A stretch of 64,000 nt of DNA. It comes from JANSWY01 sp965243755. GTDB taxonomy: Bacteria > Bacteroidota > Bacteroidia > Cytophagales > Cyclobacteriaceae. The notes under the pieces are model-generated. The model saw only the letters and a program-made list of their open reading frames with translations, was not told where the DNA came from and made no database searches. The stretch lies in the NCBI GenBank assembly GCA_965243755.1, contig CBDEVW010000002.1, positions 496,001-560,000 on the forward strand, given 5' to 3'. Shown in pieces: positions 17,901-25,935 of the stretch. Each line of letters opens with the position of its first letter. The stretch's first letter is position 1. A program made the position numbers and the translations under genes.

Positions 17901-18409
17901 ACTATGAAGTAAACTATCGAGTGGCAAGCCAGACAGGGGGAGCTCAAATCCAAATTGAAAAAGCTGGAGGAAGCGCTGTGTATGGTCAGGTCAATGTAGG
18001 AGCAACTGGCGGCTGGCAGAGCTGGACCACTGTTACTCATTTCATAGACATCCCGGAACCACTGACACAAATTGCTCTAAAGTTCACCTCAGGAGGGGTA
18101 AATGTGAATTGGATTGAATTAACTGCTACCTCTGGCGCCCGAAGTGAACAGGAGGTATTCAGCCCTGGTACAGATCAGTCTATCCTGTTGTCACCAAATC
18201 CAGCCAATTCTTTGGTAAGGATATCTGGTATAAATCAGAAAATCTCTGACTTATCTGTTATTGGGGTGGATGGCAAGGTACATACACTTCACATCAGGCA
18301 GACAAACCAAGAAGTTGAACTAGACATTTCTGGTTTGAAAAAGGGACTATACCTGATAAAATTGAATCATGGAGATCAGCATAAAATATTAAAGTTTATT
18401 AAGAATTAA
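14993..18409 (+). CDS. Secreted metallophosphoesterase - CBM6 - GH16 beta-glucanase - CBM6 x2 protein with T9SS sorting domain
   Basis: The 1138-residue exported protein starts with a signal peptide (about 1-19). A calcineurin-like phosphoesterase follows at about 20-280 (IPDTQN, SLGDMTQWG, QGNHDP, FVTHDFF, CGHSCQHHG). Next are a CBM6-like module (about 300-450), an Ig-like spacer (about 455-545) and a GH16 domain (about 553-785) with catalytic GEIDIMENVG (E667, D669, E672). Two more CBM6-like modules span about 795-920 and 930-1050, followed by a type IX secretion C-terminal domain (about 1065-1138). GH16 enzymes of this type cut beta-1,3- or mixed-linkage glucans such as laminarin. The phosphoesterase fusion is unusual. 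A propeller-type regulator gene converges on it. Confidence 0.93.
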   Translation: MKKIYLAILVGFATVFCNAQEFTFGTIPDTQNLTENDGDAGRIMDMTGFYVAERDRLNLKFVASLGDMTQWGDYGQWQRVRNAYDLLKNDNLPYAPCQGNHDPQLDRFNQFFPESEFIGTPTYGGNFRGMENAYYLFSEAGMDFIVVVLQSHDNYIGHYDLESIQWANDILTQYADRRAIFVTHDFFEERGLIDDVIRKHDNLFLAVCGHSCQHHGEYRWTETTPGGNTVQCIMTDYQCRQNNKAAIVRYYTFKPNENKVYAYSYDAFNRTYLTASSSQFSFDYEMNSTPCEDPHQAYQNIVANIPGTVEAENYNEGCPGVPYFDTSAANEGGEYRANGVDIEACDEGGFNVGWTEAGEWLNYQVNVLNSGAHTFQFRVASLNGGGIMHLEIDDVDISGPITINATNGWQNWVNVEVNNVHLNAGLQHLKLVIDAGGFNLNHFTGSFEGNNAPVIAGVTHSPETPQPSDNPLVSASITDDGEVQSATILWGLSSGNLNNQIIMSANGNQYSGNIPSQIEGTTVYYMVVASDGINQSSSQEYAYTVASSTGPVLVWSDEFNYSGLPDPSKWGYDTGNGGFGNNELQNYTANRLENARVENGSLIIEARRDWHEGIEYSSARLVTRNKGDWLYGRVEARAKLPGGRGTWAAIWMLPTDWEYGGWPDSGEIDIMENVGYDPETVHGTVHTEAYNHILGTQLANTVDRTDFQSEFHVYAIEWEENKIDFLLDDEIYFTFSRHGGSAEWPFDKRFHLILNLAVGGNWGGALGVDPNIWPQRMEVDYVRVYDNSYGNLTANLPGTVEAEHYAKASGIRNEECSEGGLNVGYLDAGDYLVYDVNVATAGNYLVEYRIASDVGGGVFNLEQNSGSTVLGTMNIPNTGGWQTWQTVSHTVSLSAGPQEVAIGVETGGFNINYIKFTHQGTPPVSVHIEAEDYTIMEGIQTEPCSEGGENIGWTTTNDWVVYNAEIPAGNYEVNYRVASQTGGAQIQIEKAGGSAVYGQVNVGATGGWQSWTTVTHFIDIPEPLTQIALKFTSGGVNVNWIELTATSGARSEQEVFSPGTDQSILLSPNPANSLVRISGINQKISDLSVIGVDGKVHTLHIRQTNQEVELDISGLKKGLYLIKLNHGDQHKILKFIKN

Positions 18410-18438
18410 TTACTCGTATCTATGCAATAGTTTAAAAG

Positions 18439-18465
18439 CGAAGGTTGTCCGACCTTCGTTTTTTT
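18439..18465 (+). terminator. Rho-independent terminator after the GH16 gene
   Basis: A seven-base-pair stem CGAAGGT/ACCTTCG (18439-18445 with 18452-18458), a six-base loop and a run of seven T. It lies 30 bases after the GH16 stop. On the other strand the stem is followed by only four T, so it may stop the convergent regulator transcript weakly. Confidence 0.85.
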
Positions 18466-18470
18466 GTTTA

Positions 18471-21293
18471 TCAAATCCGGAAAATAAATTCTTTTAGATT
18501 CTCATCCAGGTTTAAACCTAATTTCTTCCTTAATCTATGTCTGTTTTTTTCAACTCCGGCAACAGAAATATTCATGAGTTCGGCAATCTCTTTGGAGGAT
18601 AAATTCATTCTAAGATAGGCGCAGAGTTTATTCTGAATGGGCGTTAGATCAGGATATCTTTCTCTTAGCCGACTCATAAATTTATTGTGTACCAGATCGA
18701 AATGCCTCTCGAAGACTTCCCACTCCTCCTGGATATCCAGTTGTTTATTGGCATTTTTGATGATTTCCATCGCTCTTTCCTTCAATGATTCGGGTGTTTT
18801 GAGTGCGGACTCCAGGTCATCTCTAAATTTTCGAATCGTATTTTCTTTTTGCGCAAGGCTAAAAGCAACCGATGCAAGTTGCTTACTGTTTTGCTGTATT
18901 TCTTTATTCAAATATTCGTTTTTCAGGCGCATCATCTCCTTTGCTGATTCTGCTTCTTTGGCCTTGTAAACCTTCAAATGAATATGAATGTAAAATTTTA
19001 CTATAAAGTACAAAGCGCATCCGCTGACCAGGATAAATAGGGCAATTGCAAGATTGGTTCTATACCATGGGGGACTGATACTAAATCGCCAGGGTGAAGA
19101 CCTGCTGACTTTTCCAAAAATGTTTTTTCCCTCCACAATGAAAGAATAATCTCCCTCTGGCAAATTGGTGTACTCTTTTGAATTGGTTACAGACCAATCT
19201 GACCATTTCTCATCATAGCCATTCAATTGGTATCGATAGACAATCTTATTGCCTGATTGAAAATCGATTCCAGAAAAAGAAAATTTCAGACTGTTGCGAC
19301 TGTACGTTAAATGATATGTTACATCAGTTTTTTCATCAAAGCCGGCATCAAGGGTAATCACTGGGTTGCCAGGTTGCTCCACTTTTCTGATGGTTACAGG
19401 AAATGGATAGGAATCATTCAATTCAGAGTAATCATACAACGCATAACCTGTTTGTAGTCCAAGTATAACCTTATTGCCAAATGGAGCAATATGTTCAAAC
19501 GAAGGAATCATCTTACCGGACAGTGAAATAAACGGATTGGTTACCAGTGTTGGCGTCTTCAATTCTTCGAACCTGATGTAGCCTGGAGTTCCTTGATTGA
19601 CAAACCATATATTTCCCTTGTCATCTTCTGCAAGCTTACTTATGCTGGTGTGTTTACCCAGAATATCCTCGAGCCAGGTACATGGAATAAATCTATTGGA
19701 TAACTCATTATATTCATAGATTCCATCTTCACTTGTAAATACAATCTGATCTCTTATTTTAAAGACAAACAACCGGATATCTGAGGGGAAACCATGAGCT
19801 TTTCCAAATAATTCGAGTTTGTTGCATCTCTTATAATTTCTATCAAGGGTCAATCTATAAATTCCCTTATAGGGGTGAGACATCCATAAGACATTAGGCT
19901 TTTCCATGACCAAAAACCTGGAGGATTCATCGATCCCTTCAATGCGATGAGAAAACTGCCAGTCATTGTTTTTCCTAAAAACATAAATGTTACTGTAATT
20001 GCCTTCCAAAATGATTTGTTCATCAGGTACTTTGATAAAGTCCCATCCTCCTATGTCTGATGGGTAATGGGCTAATTGTTCGTTTGAATACCTCATGGTA
20101 CCACTTTGGTGTCCTACCCAAACATCATCATCAATTGATTGTACATACCAGGCTGTTCCTCGGGAGCCTGCTATTGCCTGATAAAAACCCCCCTGCTCAT
20201 TCAGCTTAAATAACCCCTGGCTTGTCCCGAGAAAATATTCACCAGCAGCATTTACAGCCGAGGAATACCCAGCCCCAGGCACTCCCAACCTTTCATCAAT
20301 CATTGTAATGGGCCCATTTACATCAATTAAAGAGAGGCCAGTGTTGGAAGCCACCCAAACCTGTCCAGACAAATCTGTTTTGAGATCTAAAACATCGAGG
20401 ATGTGCAAACCTGTTTTTTTGTTGAGAACATAATTGAGATTACCACCCGGTTGCAGGCTGATCAATCCATGGTCCACGGTACCAATAAGTACATTGCCGT
20501 TTGGTAACTTCAAACCGCAGGTAAATTTAACGGCACCTATTTCTTGAGAAATGTTGTTTTCGAATGGCTCTAAATTTTGAAAATCGCCAATATATAGTCC
20601 AGAATAAGCCATCCCAATAAGCCACTGGTTTTCATTTAATGGCTCAACAAATGTGACGCCCTCTTTCTCAAAAATGGGATTCGTTTCTAATAAATGCAGT
20701 TCCCCATTAGTCCACTTATAAATGCCTTTTTTATGCTCCTGAATAAACAAGTCATCATCAAGGTAAAAGCCATGACGAAAAAACGATTCGCTTGGAATGG
20801 TCTTTTGAAAAACGTCATCTTTAAAAATGAACAACTGCTTGTTACTGAGAAAAATGAGCTGATTACCAATGGGTAAAATATCCCAGATATCGGCAATAAA
20901 TCTTTCCGATTGCTTAATAGAGTCCGATAAGGAGATATACACGGGTCTGTTGAGAGAATCTGAGCTTAAATAGCCAAACTCACCCTGGCCACCGATGTAA
21001 ATCACATTTTCCTTTGATGCAATTGACCTGACCCTGGTTTTATTGGGGAGTACCAGCTTGCGCCAGCTCAGGTTATCGTAGATCAATAAACCTTCGCTAT
21101 TGGCCACATAGATTACCCCATTCTCTCCCTGGTAAACCATTTCATTGTCATTGCCACCACCATACTGTTCCGGATCAAAATGTTGAAATCGAGGGAGACC
21201 TTCAGGCAAGATTTCCTGAGCAGAGGTGACCACTCTGGATGCTAGACTAATTGAAATTATCAGAACAAAGAAGAAGTAAAACCTTCGTGACAT
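18471..21293 (-). CDS. Propeller-type membrane sensor with LuxR-like DNA-binding domain
   Basis: The 940-residue protein has an N-terminal signal. About 600 residues of Reg_prop-like propeller blades follow (for example GVIYVANSEGLLIYDNLSW, GQVWVASNTGLSLID, GNIWFVNQ), then a Y_Y_Y domain (YRYQLNGYDEKWSDW, YTNLPEGDYSFIVEGKN). One transmembrane helix (about 750-772) and a coiled coil (about 780-860) lead to a C-terminal helix-turn-helix of the LuxR/GerE kind (SSKEIAELMNISVAGVEKNR). It resembles a hybrid two-component sensor with the kinase replaced by a direct DNA-binding output. Periplasmic sugar sensing and control of the neighbouring GH16 gene are inferred from position. Confidence 0.9.
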   Translation of the reverse strand: MSRRFYFFFVLIISISLASRVVTSAQEILPEGLPRFQHFDPEQYGGGNDNEMVYQGENGVIYVANSEGLLIYDNLSWRKLVLPNKTRVRSIASKENVIYIGGQGEFGYLSSDSLNRPVYISLSDSIKQSERFIADIWDILPIGNQLIFLSNKQLFIFKDDVFQKTIPSESFFRHGFYLDDDLFIQEHKKGIYKWTNGELHLLETNPIFEKEGVTFVEPLNENQWLIGMAYSGLYIGDFQNLEPFENNISQEIGAVKFTCGLKLPNGNVLIGTVDHGLISLQPGGNLNYVLNKKTGLHILDVLDLKTDLSGQVWVASNTGLSLIDVNGPITMIDERLGVPGAGYSSAVNAAGEYFLGTSQGLFKLNEQGGFYQAIAGSRGTAWYVQSIDDDVWVGHQSGTMRYSNEQLAHYPSDIGGWDFIKVPDEQIILEGNYSNIYVFRKNNDWQFSHRIEGIDESSRFLVMEKPNVLWMSHPYKGIYRLTLDRNYKRCNKLELFGKAHGFPSDIRLFVFKIRDQIVFTSEDGIYEYNELSNRFIPCTWLEDILGKHTSISKLAEDDKGNIWFVNQGTPGYIRFEELKTPTLVTNPFISLSGKMIPSFEHIAPFGNKVILGLQTGYALYDYSELNDSYPFPVTIRKVEQPGNPVITLDAGFDEKTDVTYHLTYSRNSLKFSFSGIDFQSGNKIVYRYQLNGYDEKWSDWSVTNSKEYTNLPEGDYSFIVEGKNIFGKVSRSSPWRFSISPPWYRTNLAIALFILVSGCALYFIVKFYIHIHLKVYKAKEAESAKEMMRLKNEYLNKEIQQNSKQLASVAFSLAQKENTIRKFRDDLESALKTPESLKERAMEIIKNANKQLDIQEEWEVFERHFDLVHNKFMSRLRERYPDLTPIQNKLCAYLRMNLSSKEIAELMNISVAGVEKNRHRLRKKLGLNLDENLKEFIFRI

Positions 21294-21395
21294 CAGATAT
21301 TCAGATCTGGTATTAGTCAGGAATAATATTAAACATAATTTACATTAGCCAACTTCTACCGGAATACCTTGCGTGAACAACCTGACCAATGGAAA

Positions 21396-21551
21396 CTACC
21401 CGCAACCTAAATTTCGCTTGAGGTCTCTGTCAGGAAGTGCTTTGGGCTGCTCAGGTTCTTCTTCAATGCTGCTTTCTTCAGGCTTTAACTTTTCTTTCAG
21501 CTCTTTAAACCTGGCTTCTTTTTCTTTTAATTTTTTCTTCAGTTGGTCCAT
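21396..21551 (-). CDS. Small charged helical protein with RDLKRNLGCG tail
   Basis: This 51-codon reading frame starts with ATG at 21551. The first ~25 residues alternate Lys and Glu with Leu at heptad-like positions (MDQLKKKLKEKEARFKELKE). A Glu/Pro linker follows, then a C-terminal PDRDLKRNLGCG. The clean amphipathic pattern and the distinctive Gly-Cys-Gly end suggest a real gene, whereas the opposite strand gives only low-complexity Ser/Phe. Function unknown. The terminal Cys could bind metal or be modified. Confidence 0.6.
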   Translation of the reverse strand: MDQLKKKLKEKEARFKELKEKLKPEESSIEEEPEQPKALPDRDLKRNLGCG

Positions 21552-21614
21552 TTTTTGCTAACAGCTGAGACAACCAAATGATTCAATTTCTGGTCGTTAA
21601 GTAAAGATAATGAA

Positions 21615-22055
21615 ATGAGATATCTTGTTCTTCCTGTGGTATTATTGATCTTTCTTAGCTGTGATCAAGATGAGGTGCTCAATGAAATAGTCACCCCAGT
21701 AGCGGTTGCAAACATGGAAGATTGTCATGCCACTAAATCCTGGGATCCTGCGAAAGTAAGAAATTCCCTATCGGGAAAATGGAGATGGATTTACGCCGTT
21801 TGCGCGGGTCAAACAGATTTTACACGATTTGTTGAGATTGAAATAGTTTTTTCTGGGGTCAATCAATTGCTTATCTACGAAAATCAAAAACTGTTCTACT
21901 CCACAGCATGGAATCTTGAGGCTAGCAATTTAAAATACTCACTGATCACTGATTTACAGAGTGATCTGCTGGATGGCGAGTTACTTTTTTGTAACAGCAA
22001 TCAATTAACCTTCAAAGGTGGGGAGTGTGATCAGATGTTTTATCGGGTCCGTTAA
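21615..22055 (+). CDS. Small lipoprotein of unknown function
   Basis: The 146-residue protein has a clear lipobox (LLIFLSC, Cys16) and a mature region with SLSGKWRWIYAVCAG. That is the N-terminal signature of lipocalin-like single-barrel lipoproteins in Bacteroidota (a 'G-K-W-x-W' strand). Two Cys pairs may form disulfides outside the inner membrane. The stop overlaps the end of the convergent phosphoesterase gene by four bases. Confidence 0.8.
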   Translation: MRYLVLPVVLLIFLSCDQDEVLNEIVTPVAVANMEDCHATKSWDPAKVRNSLSGKWRWIYAVCAGQTDFTRFVEIEIVFSGVNQLLIYENQKLFYSTAWNLEASNLKYSLITDLQSDLLDGELLFCNSNQLTFKGGECDQMFYRVR

Positions 22056-22771
22056 CTATTGAACGTCACAATTTCTGTAGACACCCGATCATTATCCAAA
22101 TTAATTATTCTATAGCCAAAAGTCTCATTTGACAATTCTACCTCCTCAGCCTCTTTGACAACCTGAACCGAGCTTGCCATGGTAATTCGTTGCGTAATGT
22201 TTTGTTTAACCCTTTGATCATTAAAGTGATAATGCCCACAAAAAAGATCAATTGGCGTTGGTGACTTCAACAGGATCTGCTCCACCTTTTCTCGTTCCGC
22301 CAATGGAAAAGACCTGTCGGCCGCAGTATTGGTTACACTAATGATGGGGTGATGAACAAATACCAACAACTTTTTTTTAGTAACCAGTTCTTCTTGCAAC
22401 CACCCCAGTTGCCTGGCACTTACCTGACCTTTGCTGGAATCCAGAAAAATCAGTTTATGGAACTCTTCTTCTCTTGTATAACATAATTCATCAAACCTTG
22501 CTTTCGATGATGGGCTAAAAAATTTGATCACGGTATTGTAAGAATCGTGATTTCCAGGAGAAATGTCGAATTGATATTTTTCAACCGCCTGGAAAAACCA
22601 GTCATTGGATTGAGGATCTCCTATGTCTCCACCAAAGATTATCCGATTGATTCCTCTTCTCCCGATATCTTCAATGATTCTAGTCCAATTCTTTTTGGGA
22701 TTTACCCCATTGTCATGTGAAAATGGTTCGTCTAAATGAAGATCTGTGATATATGCTATTTGCAGGCTCAT
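22052..22771 (-). CDS. Calcineurin-like metallophosphoesterase
   Basis: The 239-residue protein has no signal peptide and holds all five metallophosphoesterase motifs: ITDLHLDEPF, FGGDIGD, SPGNHDSYN, FVHHPII and CGHYHFND. The order and spacing fit the cAMP phosphodiesterase/Icc-like group, whose members cut cyclic nucleotides or other phosphodiesters. The substrate is not determined by sequence. It follows the upstream lipoprotein gene by four bases and is probably cotranscribed with it. Confidence 0.9.
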   Translation of the reverse strand: MSLQIAYITDLHLDEPFSHDNGVNPKKNWTRIIEDIGRRGINRIIFGGDIGDPQSNDWFFQAVEKYQFDISPGNHDSYNTVIKFFSPSSKARFDELCYTREEEFHKLIFLDSSKGQVSARQLGWLQEELVTKKKLLVFVHHPIISVTNTAADRSFPLAEREKVEQILLKSPTPIDLFCGHYHFNDQRVKQNITQRITMASSVQVVKEAEEVELSNETFGYRIINLDNDRVSTEIVTFNS

Positions 22772-22775
22772 TGGT

Positions 22776-23237
22776 TTATTTAACCCTAACCAGCCATTCG
22801 GTATTTAATCGATCGACTCCCAGAGATTCAACCTTTTCTATACCGCTGGTGACCAAAGTGTCATTTTTAATGTTGTATTCGAACTCAAACTTATGGCCTT
22901 CCCAGCTGCGGTAGTTGCAGTAATCAAGGTACTCTATGTATTTGTTTCCTTCTGTTTTATAAGGGCCTCCGCCAGCAACAAAAACGGCGGTGCTGTCTTT
23001 CCCCTGATTCAGGTCATGTCGCAGAAAGGCAAAGTGATTTTCATTAATCACCTTAATTAATTCCTGACCTTTTGTGTAGTCTGTAAAAGTGGTGTCTTCA
23101 CCCTCAATAATTCGGGCACGAACCAGTTTCCAGGTGCCTTCTATGGGCTTTTTAACAGCGTCTGCAGAAGGCTTTTCTTTACAAGATGTACTAAGAATAA
23201 TTGATAAGATGGAAAGTAGAATAAATGAATTTTTCAT
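22776..23237 (-). CDS. Lipocalin-like lipoprotein
   Basis: The 153-residue protein has a lipobox at ILSTSC (Cys19). The mature part opens with PIEGTWKLVRARIIEGEDT, the GxW strand of lipocalin-like small barrels, and ends LGVDRLNTEWLVRVK. It is probably anchored in the outer or inner membrane facing the periplasm. Ligand and function are unknown. It is the first gene of a two-gene unit with the phosphoesterase. Confidence 0.82.
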   Translation of the reverse strand: MKNSFILLSILSIILSTSCKEKPSADAVKKPIEGTWKLVRARIIEGEDTTFTDYTKGQELIKVINENHFAFLRHDLNQGKDSTAVFVAGGGPYKTEGNKYIEYLDYCNYRSWEGHKFEFEYNIKNDTLVTSGIEKVESLGVDRLNTEWLVRVK

Positions 23238-23403
23238 GTTGATCTAATAGTTGATCGCTAAACTAATCATAGAATCATAAATAAAAATTTAAACGCATAG
23301 AAATATCCTACCAAGCAGGTGATTTTGGTATTCTGGAACTACCTTTACCAACCCACCGGCTTACCTGAAATTTCCGATTGCTCACAAAAAAAAATGACGA
23401 TTT

Positions 23404-24780
23404 ATGGACGTTGAGGTACTTTCCAGAATTCAATTCGCATTCACTATTTCCTTTCATTATATCTATCCGCCTCTTAGCATCGGTCTGGGACTGAATATGG
23501 TGATCATGGAGGCCATGTATTTATGGACCAGGGACAAGACATACTCATTAATGGCCAGGTTCTGGACCAAGATATTTGCATTGACATTTGGGATTGGTGT
23601 GGCTACAGGGATCGTTATGGAATTTGAATTTGGGACCAATTGGGCAACTTATAGCAGGTATGTTGGTGATGTGTTTGGTAGTGCACTGGCGGCAGAAGGT
23701 ATTTTTGCTTTTGCCTTGGAAAGTGGATTTCTGGGGCTCTTGTTGTTTGGCTGGAACAGGGTAAAACCCGCTGTTCATTTTATCGCTACCCTGGGCGTTT
23801 TTTTAGGCTCCATGTTTTCAGCGGTCTGGATAGTGGTAGCCAATAGCTGGCAGCAAACACCAGCAGGTTATCATATTGTTGGTGAGGGCATGAACGCTAG
23901 GGCGGAAATTACAGATTTTTGGGCCATGGTATTCAACCCGTCGAGTGTAGACAGGATGCTGCATGTATGGATAGGTGCATTTCTAGCTGGGTCATTTTTA
24001 GTATTAAGTGTCCACGCCTATTATCTGCTGAGAGACCGGCATGTGGAGATCTCAAAAAGAGCTTTTAAGATTGCTTTGGCAGTATCTGTCTTTTTCTCAT
24101 TGATGCAATTGGTAGTAGGTCATCATTCTGCAGAAGGGGTAGCTGAAAATCAACCCGCCAAGTTGGCTGCAATGGAAGGGCACTATGATAGCCTTGCTCC
24201 CGCAGATCTCTATATTTTTGGATGGGTCGATCAGAAAAAAAAGGAAACCACAGGATTGGCCATACCGGGTGGATTAAGCTTTCTAACTTACCAGGATTTC
24301 GACGAACCGGTTAAAGGTTTGGAATATTTCAAGGAAGACAACAGGCCGGGTCAGGTGAATGCGGTATTTCAGTTTTATCACCTGATGGTCGGTATAGGAA
24401 TGATATTGATTGGATTGTGTCTGGTAGCTGCAGTGCGATGGTGGCAGGGAAAACTATTTCATACGCGATGGCTTCTTCATGCCTTTGCCTGGTCAGTGAT
24501 TCTTCCGCAGGTGGCTAATCAGGCTGGCTGGTTTGCAGCGGAAATGGGTAGGCAACCATGGGTAGTCTATGGATTACTAAGAACCTCAGATGCTTTGTCA
24601 AAAACCGTAACAGCCAACCAGGTATTGTTCTCACTAATCATGTTTACCATCATCTACATGATCTTGTTTACACTTTTCATTTACCTACTGAATAAGAAAA
24701 TAAAACATGGCCCCAATGACAAAGAGCTGATAGATGTAAGAAACCGTCAAAAAGATATTACTCAAGTAATTACCTCATAG
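23404..24780 (+). CDS. cydA: Cytochrome bd ubiquinol oxidase subunit I
   Basis: The 458-residue, multi-pass protein carries the family landmarks. N-terminal SRIQFAFTISFHYIYPPLSIGL contains the heme-ligand His. ALESGFLGLLLFGWNRV, HHSAEGVAENQPAKLAAMEG and GRQPWVVYGLLRTSDA are also present. With subunit II it oxidises quinol and reduces oxygen to water in the inner membrane, with high oxygen affinity. The region after the quinol-binding motif is short, so this is a short-Q-loop form. cydB follows after three bases. No cydX-like small gene is visible after cydB. Confidence 0.98.
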   Translation: MDVEVLSRIQFAFTISFHYIYPPLSIGLGLNMVIMEAMYLWTRDKTYSLMARFWTKIFALTFGIGVATGIVMEFEFGTNWATYSRYVGDVFGSALAAEGIFAFALESGFLGLLLFGWNRVKPAVHFIATLGVFLGSMFSAVWIVVANSWQQTPAGYHIVGEGMNARAEITDFWAMVFNPSSVDRMLHVWIGAFLAGSFLVLSVHAYYLLRDRHVEISKRAFKIALAVSVFFSLMQLVVGHHSAEGVAENQPAKLAAMEGHYDSLAPADLYIFGWVDQKKKETTGLAIPGGLSFLTYQDFDEPVKGLEYFKEDNRPGQVNAVFQFYHLMVGIGMILIGLCLVAAVRWWQGKLFHTRWLLHAFAWSVILPQVANQAGWFAAEMGRQPWVVYGLLRTSDALSKTVTANQVLFSLIMFTIIYMILFTLFIYLLNKKIKHGPNDKELIDVRNRQKDITQVITS

Positions 24781-24783
24781 CTC

Positions 24784-25830
24784 ATGACAAACGAATTATC
24801 ATATTTCCTTGGATTGGACTACCCTACATGGTGGTTTTTGATAGTGGGAGCAGTTTTTTCCGGTTACGCAATACTGGATGGATTTGACCTTGGTGCTGGT
24901 GCCTGGCATTTGTTCTTCAGAAAGGAGGAGAGCAGGAGGATCGCCCTTAATGCCGTTGGACCAGTATGGGATGGCAATGAAGTCTGGTTGGTAATTGGAG
25001 GTGGAGCATTGTTTGCTGGCTTTCCGGTATTGTATGCTACCCTTTTCTCAGCGATGTATATCCCATTTATGTTATTCCTGGCATTTCTGATTTTCCGGGC
25101 AGTGTCCATCGAATTTCGAAGCAAGGAACCAATGGCCTGGTGGAGAAAAATGTGGGACAGCGCCTATACCCTCTCAAGCATAATGCTCGCCTTTTTACTG
25201 GGAGTAGTCCTGGGCAATGTATTGCAGGGAATACCACTCGATCAGGATCATAATTTTTGGGGAAACTGGCTGACATTTCTGAACCCATATGCTGTTCTGG
25301 TTGGGGTAAATACCCTGGCCATTTTTATGGTTCATGGCGCAATTTATCTTACCATGAAAACAGAAGGAAGGCTTTTTGTAAAGGTCAACCGGTTGCTGTG
25401 GTGGGCCATAGGATTTTTTATCATCTGTTTTCTGTCTCTTTCTGTTGTGACATTGGTCTATATTCCGCACTTAAGTGATCGCTTTGTAGAGCAACCAATA
25501 CTTTCGGTAATACCTGTTGCGATGTTTCTGAGCATTGCGAATATTCCAAGACTAGTGTCCAGAAAAAAGTACATTACCGCATTTTTATTCAGTGCGGTAA
25601 CCATTAGTCTGGCACTCATAATGGTAGCAGTTGAATTGTATCCTGTGCTATTGCTGTCGTCAACTTCCCCAGAAAATAGTATAACTGTATACAATGCGGC
25701 TTCATCTCAAAAGTCGCTGGGAATAATGTTGACAATAGCTGCGATAGGTGGCCCATTGGTATTAGCATACACCGTATTTGTTTATAAAACTTTTTGGGGC
25801 AAAGTCAAGCTTGACGAAATGAGTTATTAG
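24784..25830 (+). CDS. cydB: Cytochrome bd ubiquinol oxidase subunit II
   Basis: The 348-residue membrane protein matches CydB: GYAILDGFDLGAGAWHLF, NAVGPVWDGNEVWLVIGGGALFAGFP and about eight hydrophobic helices. It stabilises heme binding in subunit I and completes the oxidase. It starts three bases after cydA and forms an operon with it. No terminator with a T run is visible in the 105 bases that follow. Confidence 0.98.
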   Translation: MTNELSYFLGLDYPTWWFLIVGAVFSGYAILDGFDLGAGAWHLFFRKEESRRIALNAVGPVWDGNEVWLVIGGGALFAGFPVLYATLFSAMYIPFMLFLAFLIFRAVSIEFRSKEPMAWWRKMWDSAYTLSSIMLAFLLGVVLGNVLQGIPLDQDHNFWGNWLTFLNPYAVLVGVNTLAIFMVHGAIYLTMKTEGRLFVKVNRLLWWAIGFFIICFLSLSVVTLVYIPHLSDRFVEQPILSVIPVAMFLSIANIPRLVSRKKYITAFLFSAVTISLALIMVAVELYPVLLLSSTSPENSITVYNAASSQKSLGIMLTIAAIGGPLVLAYTVFVYKTFWGKVKLDEMSY

Positions 25831-25935
25831 AATTTATAGCTCCGGTAGCTGACAATTTTTAATTATAAACTGCGAGCTTCCGGTATTTAGACACAATTTC
25901 ATTAAATTATAAGTGTCACTTGTAACTCACGCATC

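Noticed and set aside
14993..21293. A polysaccharide utilisation locus with SusC/SusD around the GH16 gene
   Set aside because: No SusC- or SusD-like gene is adjacent. The nearest TonB receptor (25936) has a short plug and sits beyond cydAB.
21373..21561. Plus-strand Ser/Phe-rich reading frame of 62 codons
   Set aside because: It is low-complexity and lies opposite the small Lys/Glu helical gene at 21396-21551, which explains it.
25831..25935. Hairpin AGCT-CCGGT-AGCT after cydB as a terminator or a hidden cydX gene
   Set aside because: The stem is only four base pairs without a T run, and no open frame with a membrane helix follows cydB.
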